DNA of 64,000 nucleotides from Nitrosomonadales bacterium (GTDB lineage Bacteria; Pseudomonadota; Gammaproteobacteria; Burkholderiales; Gallionellaceae): NCBI GenBank assembly GCA_016218415.1, contig JACRED010000008.1, positions 1 to 64,000 of the forward strand, read 5' to 3'. Shown piece by piece: positions 1 to 9,242 of this stretch (position 1 is its first letter; each line of letters starts with the position of its first letter). The notes under the pieces were generated by a model. It saw only the letters and a program-made list of their open reading frames with translations, ran no database searches and was not told where the DNA came from. The position numbers and the translations under genes were made by a program.

Positions 1-127
1 CGATGCCTGGATTGCCGCTTGCGCCCGCGTGCAGGGTGCAGCGTTGATGCACAAAGACCCTGAATTTGATGCGCTGCCGATAGAACAGGAAGCCCTTCCG
101 CTAAAGGCAAAAAGAGGGAAGGTTTGA
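1..127 (+). CDS. PIN-domain (VapC-like) toxin, C-terminal part only; truncated by window edge
   Basis: Open frame from position 2 to TGA at 125-127: DAWIAACARVQGAALMHKDPEFDALPIEQEALPLKAKRGKV; resembles the C-terminal PIN-domain D-x-x-I/L-A...HKDPEFD pattern. Confidence 0.6.
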   Translation, partial: DAWIAACARVQGAALMHKDPEFDALPIEQEALPLKAKRGKV

Positions 128-243
128 AACCTTTGGCCTATCCCAATTTAACTCGACCCTGGCCCCTTTTCCCTTTTCGCATGTATGTTGACGCTGGCCA
201 CACCAGGTATTACTATCGTAACACCTCATGAAGGAGCAATGCC

Positions 244-525
244 ATGGCGACTGCAACCACCCTGAAATTACCCGATCCTCTCAAGGCCCGCATTAGCGCG
301 GCGGCGGAAGCAGCGGGCCAGACCCCGCATGCCTTCATGATTGAAGCTCTGGCTGAACAGACTGAGCGCGATGAACGCAGGCGTGATTTTCTCAATGCCG
401 CTATCGCGGCTGAAAAAGAGACCGCCGAAACCGGCATAACTTACGACGCAAACGAGGTACATGCCTATTTGCAGGCCAGGATTTCCGGCAAGTCCCGGCG
501 GCGCCCCAAGCAGACCAAACGATAG
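244..525 (+). CDS. Ribbon-helix-helix (CopG/ParD-like) antitoxin
   Basis: 93 aa, 'MATATTLKLPDPLKARISAAAEAAGQTPHAFMIEAL' RHH-type N-terminus; GGAG RBS upstream; followed 3 bp later by a RelE/ParE-like ORF. Confidence 0.75.
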   Translation: MATATTLKLPDPLKARISAAAEAAGQTPHAFMIEALAEQTERDERRRDFLNAAIAAEKETAETGITYDANEVHAYLQARISGKSRRRPKQTKR

Positions 526-528
526 CCC

Positions 529-816
529 ATGGCGAAAATTGAATACGCCGAACATGCGTTGGCGGATGTTGAACGCCTGGTGGATTTTCTGATGGAACAA
601 GGCCCAAGCGCTGCTGAACAGACATTGGAACTGATTGAAAGTGCGCTTGCACCCCTGAAACATCACCCGCTCATCGGTCGCCCCAAAAATCACGGCTTGC
701 ACGAACTCGTCATTTCGCGCGGTAGTACGGGGTACCTCGCCCTCTACCGATACGATGAAGCGTTGGATAGGATATTAATCCTCGCAGTTCGCCACCAGCG
801 CGAGGCTGGCTATTAG
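529..816 (+). CDS. RelE/ParE-family toxin
   Basis: 95 aa; 'EYAEHALADVERLVDFL...RPLIGRP...GYLALYRYDEALDRILILAVRHQREAGY', a typical ParE/RelE C-terminus; tandem with the antitoxin. Confidence 0.8.
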   Translation: MAKIEYAEHALADVERLVDFLMEQGPSAAEQTLELIESALAPLKHHPLIGRPKNHGLHELVISRGSTGYLALYRYDEALDRILILAVRHQREAGY

Positions 817-975
817 CAATAAAGAGAGATGATGCCGAACGTGCGGCGGTGCGCCACTTCGCGCGCAATCAGCTCGCGCGGCACGGCAGCGGGTTCGGCC
901 AGTGCGATGGGTGGCTTGGTGCTGCGAAGTGGCGTATGCTTCAAACATCCATATGAATTGAAGGAGGAGCAAAAA

Positions 976-1596
976 ATGATTCGGCCTCTGCAAAATCCAT
1001 TCGGCTTTCTGGCACTCATTGCCATGCTTGTTACTGCATGCGCTACGAAGCAGCTTAACACGCTTTGGAAAGATCAATCTTATCAAGCGCGCCCTTCCAG
1101 AATCATGGTCATCGGGGTAGCCAAGAATCCGGTAAACAGGAGAATCTTCGAAGATGAGTTTGTCCAGCAGCTTAATGCCCATGGGACGGAAGCCATCGCG
1201 AGCTATACCGTTCTTCCTGACAGGCAGAAGGATGACCATGCGGTCATCGCGGCAAAGGTTACGGAGCTTGGAGCGGATACAGTGCTCATTACGAGGGTGG
1301 TGAGCAAAAAAACCGTGCAATTCTATGTGCCCGGGACTGCCTATTATCCCCCGCCCTATTACGGCACATGGCCAGACTATTACGGCCATGGCTATCAGGC
1401 CATATACACGCCGGGCTATATGGCCGAAGAAGAATTCGCAGTCATTGAAACCAACCTGTATGAAGCCAGTAACGACAAGCTGGTCTGGTCTGCCTCGTCC
1501 GAAACCGGAATGAACGGCCCGGACCAGAAACGCATCAAATCCTACATCGGTATCATGGTGAAGACTATGGCCGGACAGGGGTTGCTGGGCAGATAA
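976..1596 (+). CDS. Putative lipoprotein (DUF4136-like)
   Basis: ATG at 976 preceded by AAGGAGGA; signal peptide with lipobox-like LVTAC; internal start within the longer ORF 829-1596. Confidence 0.6.
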   Translation: MIRPLQNPFGFLALIAMLVTACATKQLNTLWKDQSYQARPSRIMVIGVAKNPVNRRIFEDEFVQQLNAHGTEAIASYTVLPDRQKDDHAVIAAKVTELGADTVLITRVVSKKTVQFYVPGTAYYPPPYYGTWPDYYGHGYQAIYTPGYMAEEEFAVIETNLYEASNDKLVWSASSETGMNGPDQKRIKSYIGIMVKTMAGQGLLGR

Positions 1597-1623
1597 ATTA
1601 CCGTTCGCCTTTATAACCAGCGG

Positions 1624-1785
1624 CTAGGCGGTGTAGCGTGAGCGCATCAGCGCTTCGGCAGTGGGAGCAGCTTCGCCGCCACCCAGATAGCAACCGCAAC
1701 AGTCGGCGTATTTTTTGTTGCTGCCGCAATGGCAAAAGCCTTTTTCATATTGATCTGCCGGAATGAAAGCAAATTTTCGTTGGGT
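1624..1785 (-). pseudogene. SEC-C / UPF0225 (YchJ)-like fragment
   Basis: Minus-strand translation ...FAFIPADQYEKGFCHCGSNKKYADCCGCYLGGGEAAPTAEALMRSRYTA*; SEC-C motif CxCGSxKKYxxCC followed by the LMRSRYTA signature, then an immediate stop (cta 1624-1626); no convincing start codon. Confidence 0.6.
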
Positions 1786-1862
1786 TCAACAAAGTTACGC
1801 GATTCTCTGCGCGGTTCCCGCGTGAGAAATCGTCAGAGCGGCCTCATCGCGGAGCGTGTGTT

Positions 1863-1913
1863 GTTGGGCTTTGGCCCGCAACCACGGCCTACTCCTTGCG
1901 GGCGCAACCCAAC
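1863..1913. repeat. Imperfect palindromic interspersed-repeat-like element
   Basis: GTTGGG(1863-1868)...CCCGCAA(1875-1881)...TTGCGGG(1896-1902)...CCCAAC(1908-1913): nested inverted repeats in non-coding DNA between two gene fragments. Confidence 0.5.
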
Positions 1914-1925
1914 CTACAAAACCGG

Positions 1926-2039
1926 CTACCGCACAGGTAGGATACGCGCGGCTTCGACGGTCTCTTTCTTGGTTTTGAAGCTGCCAGAAGCCATGGCTTC
2001 CTGCATAAATTTGTCATCAATTTCAATGTTGATACGCAT
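1926..2039 (-). pseudogene. VapB-like antitoxin, N-terminal fragment
   Basis: Minus strand: MRINIEIDDKFMQEAMASGSFKTKKETVEAARILPVR* (37 aa); matches the start of VapB-type antitoxins (M-R-x-N-I-x-I-D-D-x-L-M-x-E-A), then ends early next to the palindromic repeat. Confidence 0.6.
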
Positions 2040-2106
2040 GGCAAATTCCGTGCGTAAAGGATTGGGCTATTCTACACATCGCTGTACAAAAGAAACAAGA
2101 CGCGAA

Positions 2107-4092
<1,986 letters not shown>

Positions 4093-4274
4093 GCAAGGTA
4101 CTGGAAAGTCACGGCAAAGGCAAGCCGCATAAGGCACATAGTCGTTGAGGGTACTGGATGTGCTTGATATACTGCGCCCCGACTAGATAACAGCGCAGCA
4201 ACGAAACATGGGGCACCGCGAATGAACACCAAGGCAATACGCAGTATCGGGACGTTGCTGACGTGTGAGCAAGC

Positions 4275-5066
4275 TTGTTGATGACTAACGCACGTACATC
4301 CATCAGCATCACCTTTTCCGTGTGGAAGGCGCTATTCCTGCGTGAGGCGGTCAGCCGCCTGTCGGCGGGGCGCGCTGCATGGCTGTGGCTGTTACTGGAG
4401 CCGATGGCTCACGTCGTGTTTCTGCTGTTCATTTTCACCGTCATCCGCATGCGCTCAGTGGGCGGGATCGACACTACCGTCTGGCTGATGGTTGGTTTGC
4501 TCGCCTTCAAAATGTTCACGCGTACTGCCACGCAAACCCAGAATGCAGTGGGGTCCAATCAAGGGCTTTTTACCTACCGGCAGGTCAAGCCAGTAGATAC
4601 CGTTCTGGTGCGTGCCGCCCTGGAAGGCTTTCTCACTATGCTGGTTGCCGTTATCCTGTTCGGTGCCGCCGCTCTGTTTGGTTTCAATACCATCCCGGAA
4701 GACCCCTTGTCAGCGCTGGTGGCATTTTTCGGCCTGTGGCTGCTGGGTATGGGATGGGGGCTGATGGCTTCGGTGGCCGGTGAACTGATACCTGAACTGG
4801 GGAAGGTCATCGGACTGGTGATGACGCCCCTGTATTTTGCTTCCGGCGTGATGTTCCCCGTCACTGTCGTGCCCCAACCCTATCGCGACTGGCTATTGAT
4901 GAACCCGGTGGTACATGGACTGGAAGCTGCGCGACTGGGTTTCGCCCCCTATTACCATTCCGTACCCGAACTGAACGTTGGTTATCTTTATGGTTTTGCT
5001 CTGGTCACGATATTTCTCGGGCTGGCGCTTCACGTCCGTTTTGCAACGAGGCTGGTGGCGCAATGA
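4275..5066 (+). CDS. kpsM: ABC-2 type polysaccharide export permease (KpsM-like)
   Basis: 263 aa polytopic protein, 'WLLLEPMAHVVFLLFIFTVIR...NPVVHGLEAARLGFAPYY'; directly followed by an ABC ATPase. Confidence 0.85.
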   Translation: MLMTNARTSISITFSVWKALFLREAVSRLSAGRAAWLWLLLEPMAHVVFLLFIFTVIRMRSVGGIDTTVWLMVGLLAFKMFTRTATQTQNAVGSNQGLFTYRQVKPVDTVLVRAALEGFLTMLVAVILFGAAALFGFNTIPEDPLSALVAFFGLWLLGMGWGLMASVAGELIPELGKVIGLVMTPLYFASGVMFPVTVVPQPYRDWLLMNPVVHGLEAARLGFAPYYHSVPELNVGYLYGFALVTIFLGLALHVRFATRLVAQ

Positions 5067-6091
5067 TCCTTGTCGAAGACATTTACAAGCGCTATCAAAC
5101 CGACAGCGGCCCGGGCAAGTGGGTTTTGCAAGGCATCTCCTTCACTATCCCGCCCAAGCTCAACGTGGGGCTGGTCGGCTGCAACGGCGCGGGCAAATCC
5201 ACCCTGCTGCGACTGATAGGCGGGATTGATGTCCCCAATCGGGGCCGCATCGAACGCAACTGCCGGGTTTCATGGCCCATGGGTTTCGGGGGCGGACTCC
5301 AGGGTTCACTGACGGGCCGGCAGAACGCCAAATTCGTATGCCGTATCCACGGACATGTGGATGATATCCCCGATCGTATCGCCTACATCCAGGAATTCGC
5401 CGAACTCGGCGACGCATTTGACCAACCGGTTAAAACCTACTCTTCAGGAATGAGATCGCGATTGCAGTTCGGGCTTTCGCTGGCCTTCGATTTTGATGTT
5501 TACATCTCGGACGAGGTGACGGCTGCCGGCGATGCCGCGTTCCGGAGCAAAGCGGTGACCGCCTTCAAAAACTTGGCTAATCATGCCAGCCTGATCATGG
5601 TTTCTCATGACGAAGGCACATTAAAACAATTTTGTACTGCGGGTATCTGGCTGAATACTGGGCAAGCACATTGGTTCGATGACATTGGCGAAGCGCTTAA
5701 AGCCTATAAGGATAGCCAGCCAAGCAGTCAAACAGTTAGTCCAGCGCCGCAACAGAAGCAAGATATTGAAGTCCCGCCGCCGCAAGATTCCCGGCAGCTG
5801 CTCCATTCGGTTATTGCTGAAATGAGGCAACGCCAGGAGGCGCTTGATAAGTTGGAGAAGGGGTTGAATGGTTTTACCGTAACAGCTGATGACGAAGAAG
5901 GTAAGCGCATACTCAGAGAAGCCGGTCTGGCAAAAATTGCTTTGATAGGGTCAGGGCAGATCGCCACAAAAGGCTATCGACTTAAACCGAATGAGCAACC
6001 GGTACTAAGAAAATATTATCCTGCATATGAAAGATACATAGACATTTATGATTTATATGGTCAATGCGTGAAAGTAGAGAACGCACAATGA
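5063..6091 (+). CDS. kpsT: ABC transporter ATP-binding protein for polysaccharide export (KpsT-like) with C-terminal extension
   Basis: Walker A 'GCNGAGKST', signature 'YSSGMRSRLQFGLSLAFDFDVYISDEV'; about 100-aa extra C-terminus; overlaps kpsM by 4 bp. Confidence 0.88.
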   Translation: MILVEDIYKRYQTDSGPGKWVLQGISFTIPPKLNVGLVGCNGAGKSTLLRLIGGIDVPNRGRIERNCRVSWPMGFGGGLQGSLTGRQNAKFVCRIHGHVDDIPDRIAYIQEFAELGDAFDQPVKTYSSGMRSRLQFGLSLAFDFDVYISDEVTAAGDAAFRSKAVTAFKNLANHASLIMVSHDEGTLKQFCTAGIWLNTGQAHWFDDIGEALKAYKDSQPSSQTVSPAPQQKQDIEVPPPQDSRQLLHSVIAEMRQRQEALDKLEKGLNGFTVTADDEEGKRILREAGLAKIALIGSGQIATKGYRLKPNEQPVLRKYYPAYERYIDIYDLYGQCVKVENAQ

Positions 6092-7251
6092 TGAAGCGCT
6101 TAACCCATAGCAGATATGCCCTATCGGTTTCAAGAATAACTGGCTGGGTACAAGGATGGCTGATCCCCGCGCTATTACGGCGACGCATTTTCGGGGGTGC
6201 TCTCGTTGCTTCGTTGCTGGCGGTTTGTTACTGGGGGGTCATCGCATCGGACCGTTACGTCTCGGAAGCGCGCGTCATCATTCAAAGAACCGACTTTGCC
6301 GGTGGTCAGGGCGTGGATTTCGGCGGCTTGCTTGGAGGCATGGGCGGCAATCACGCCGATCAACTACTGTTGCGCGATCATCTGCTCTCCGTCGACATGT
6401 TCGAAAAACTCGATGCCAAGCTCAATCTGCGGGCCCATTACAGTGATTGGCATCGTGATCCTCTGTCGCGCATGTGGTTCAAGGATGCGCCTCTGGAGGA
6501 ATTTCATCGCCACTATCTTTCGCGGGTCAGCGTGGAGTATGACGATTACGCTGGTGTCCTGATCGTCAAGGCGCAAGCCTACGACCCGCAAACAGCCAAA
6601 GACATTGCCACCACCATGGTGGAAGAGGGCGAGCGCCACATGAACGCGATGGTTCATGAACTTGCGCAGGATCAGGTTGCCTTCCTGGAAAAACAGGTCG
6701 GCGACATGGGAGCACGTACCATACAGGCCCGCCAGGCAGTGTTGAATTTCCAGAACAAGAAGGGCATGGTCTCGCCGCAAGGCACTGCTGAGAATATCGT
6801 ATCCATCATCAATCGGCTGGAGGCGCAATTGACTGATTTGCAGACTCGCCGAGCCGTGTTGTTGGGTTATTTGATGCCCGGCAGCCCCAATGTCGTCGAA
6901 CTCAACCAGCAGATCGCCGCCGTGGAAAAGCAGATCGCCCAGGAACAGGGACGACTGGTTTCCCCCGCAGGCTCGATGCTGAACAGTACCGTGGAAGAAT
7001 TCCAGCGCCTGCAAATGAATGCCGAGTTCGCCCAGGATATTTACAGAACCGCGCTGGTCGCGCTGGAAAAGGGGCGCATCGAGGCTTCGCGCACGCTGAA
7101 AAAAGTGACCATGCTGCAGGCGCCCACCCTGCCGCAATATCCGCTGGAACCGCGCCGGATATATAACGCCATTGTGTTTATTTTAGTCACGCTGCTGCTG
7201 GCTGGTATCATGCACCTGCTCGCCGCCATCATCCGCGATCACAAGGACTGA
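6064..7251 (+). CDS. kpsE: Capsule polysaccharide export inner-membrane protein (KpsE/Wzz-like)
   Basis: 395 aa; N-terminal TM, 'YVSEARVIIQRTD', central coiled coil, C-terminal TM; start may be 6088 or 6091. Confidence 0.8.
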   Translation: MRESRERTMMKRLTHSRYALSVSRITGWVQGWLIPALLRRRIFGGALVASLLAVCYWGVIASDRYVSEARVIIQRTDFAGGQGVDFGGLLGGMGGNHADQLLLRDHLLSVDMFEKLDAKLNLRAHYSDWHRDPLSRMWFKDAPLEEFHRHYLSRVSVEYDDYAGVLIVKAQAYDPQTAKDIATTMVEEGERHMNAMVHELAQDQVAFLEKQVGDMGARTIQARQAVLNFQNKKGMVSPQGTAENIVSIINRLEAQLTDLQTRRAVLLGYLMPGSPNVVELNQQIAAVEKQIAQEQGRLVSPAGSMLNSTVEEFQRLQMNAEFAQDIYRTALVALEKGRIEASRTLKKVTMLQAPTLPQYPLEPRRIYNAIVFILVTLLLAGIMHLLAAIIRDHKD

Positions 7252-7255
7252 CCCC

Positions 7256-9022
7256 ATGATACGACTGCCATCTGCCACATTCCTGCGCCTTATCGGTCCG
7301 CAGCAAAAGCGCTACTCTCTTGCCCTGGAATTGATCGGCTTCGCCCTGTTTGCCGCAATTCTCTCTTGCACGCCCGCGCTTGCCGCCAGCGTCTCGCCAT
7401 TCAGCCTGGACCAGACGCTGAATTTGCAGATGGATCAAACGCGGCCCGTCGTGCCCGCGACAGCCGCTCCTGTTGCGCCGGCAGCCCCCGCTGCGGTAAC
7501 GCAGCCATACCCCCCGCAATACGTCGATTACTCGGCCAACCAGAACAGCGATGTCTTCGGCGCCAACCTTTTCACGGGTGCATTCGCGCACCAGGGTACC
7601 GCCCAGTTCAATCCGGATTATGCGATCGCGGTGGGCGATAACATCCAGGTGCGCTTCTGGGGGGCTTATGAATTCGATGCCGCGCTGACCGTCGATCCGC
7701 AGGGCAACATCTTCCTGCCGCATGTCGGACCGGTGCCCGTGCTGGGTGTGCGCAACCAGGATATGCAGCGCGTGGTGGCCTCCGCCGTGGGCAAAGTCTT
7801 CCGCGCCAACGTCAACAGTTACGCCAGTCTCGCGGCTGCGCAGCCTGTGCGGGTATACGTCAGCGGATCCGTCAATCGCCCCGGACTCTATGAAGGCACC
7901 AGCATGGACAGCCTGCTGCATTACCTCGATCAGGCGGGCGGCATCGATCCGGAGCGGGGCTCGTTCCTCAACGTGCAGGTCAAGCGCGGCGAACTGACCC
8001 GCGCCTCCGTCAGTCTGTATGACTTCCTGCTGGAAGGCCGCATGCCGCTCATCCAGCTGGCCGATGGCGATGTGATTTTTGTTTCACAGAGGCAGAACAC
8101 GGTCAAGGTGAGCGGTCTGGCCGAGAACACCAAACGCTTCGAATTCAACGATACCGCGCGTACCGTGGCCGACCTGATCAAAATGGCCAAGCCGCGCGCG
8201 CAGGCCACCCATGTGCGCGTCGTGCGCAACACCGGTGCGGTCAGGAACACCGAATATTACCCGCTGGCCGATGCCCGCCAAGTCGCGCTGCAAAACGGCG
8301 ATGAACTGGAATTCACTGCCGACAAAAAACCCGGCACCATCACCGTGCGCATAGAGGGCGAACACCAAAGCGCCCAGGAATATGTCCTGCCCTACGGGGC
8401 GAGGCTGGGCGACCTCATCAAGCAGATCCAGTTTTCGGACAGGTCGGACACGGCCAGTCTCCAGCTCTACCGCCTGAGCGTGAAAGAACGCCAAAAACAG
8501 CTGTTGCAAACCTCGCTCAGAAGCCTGGAGTCGGCGGCGCTGACCGCCCGCTCCGGAACCGGTGAAGAAGCCCGCCTGCGCAGCGACGAGGCCGCGCTGA
8601 TCCTGCAATGGGTAGAGCGCGCCAGGAAAATAGAACCCTCCGGCCAGGTGCTCATCGCCCAGGCTGCCGCGCGCAACGATCTGCTGCTGGAAAACGGCGA
8701 CATCCTGCGCATTCCGGTGAAGGACGGGCTGGTGCTGGTCAGCGGCGAAGTGCTGTTCCCCAATGCCATCGCCTTTGATACCGGCCTGGATATGGATGAT
8801 TACCTGAACCGTGCCGGTGGTTACACCCAGAATGCCGATGCCTCGCGCATCGTGATCGCCCACCGCGACGGCAGTTTTGCCGATGGCAATGGAGCAATAC
8901 GCGCCGGCGATGAAATCATGGTACTGCCCAAGATAGACGTGAAATCGCGGCAGATATGGAAAGAAATGACGCAGATTATTTACCAGATTGCCGTAAGCGC
9001 AAAGATCGTGTTCGGGCTATGA
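7256..9022 (+). CDS. kpsD: Polysaccharide export outer-membrane protein (KpsD/Wza-like, SLBB domains)
   Basis: 588 aa; 'YAIAVGDNIQVRFWGAYEFDAALTVDPQGNIFLPHVGPVPVLGV', 'VYVSGSVNRPGLYEGTSMDSLLHYLDQAGGIDPERGSF'. Confidence 0.85.
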   Translation: MIRLPSATFLRLIGPQQKRYSLALELIGFALFAAILSCTPALAASVSPFSLDQTLNLQMDQTRPVVPATAAPVAPAAPAAVTQPYPPQYVDYSANQNSDVFGANLFTGAFAHQGTAQFNPDYAIAVGDNIQVRFWGAYEFDAALTVDPQGNIFLPHVGPVPVLGVRNQDMQRVVASAVGKVFRANVNSYASLAAAQPVRVYVSGSVNRPGLYEGTSMDSLLHYLDQAGGIDPERGSFLNVQVKRGELTRASVSLYDFLLEGRMPLIQLADGDVIFVSQRQNTVKVSGLAENTKRFEFNDTARTVADLIKMAKPRAQATHVRVVRNTGAVRNTEYYPLADARQVALQNGDELEFTADKKPGTITVRIEGEHQSAQEYVLPYGARLGDLIKQIQFSDRSDTASLQLYRLSVKERQKQLLQTSLRSLESAALTARSGTGEEARLRSDEAALILQWVERARKIEPSGQVLIAQAAARNDLLLENGDILRIPVKDGLVLVSGEVLFPNAIAFDTGLDMDDYLNRAGGYTQNADASRIVIAHRDGSFADGNGAIRAGDEIMVLPKIDVKSRQIWKEMTQIIYQIAVSAKIVFGL

Positions 9023-9242
9023 AAACCAAAGATAATTTGGTCTATGAAGCAGAGCAAAAATGCTACTTTTTTGTCTGGCAGTACTTTTGCGAGAGCCCAC
9101 TTTCGTATCAGATGAATCTTGGGGCGCGGTGGAGCCACCATAAGGTTTCACTAAAGCCGCTTTAAAAATCTCATAAACTAAAGCCTCCGGTTTTTCCGGG
9201 AGCATTCTTGTAAAAAATTTATAAGTAACCGAGTGAAATAAC

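Noticed and set aside
829-975. N-terminal extension of ORF 829-1596
   Set aside because: A clear RBS and lipoprotein signal peptide begin at 976, so the upstream part is probably non-coding.
4109-4312. 67-aa minus-strand ORF upstream of kpsM
   Set aside because: No family resemblance; lies in the promoter/leader region between the TPP riboswitch and kpsM.
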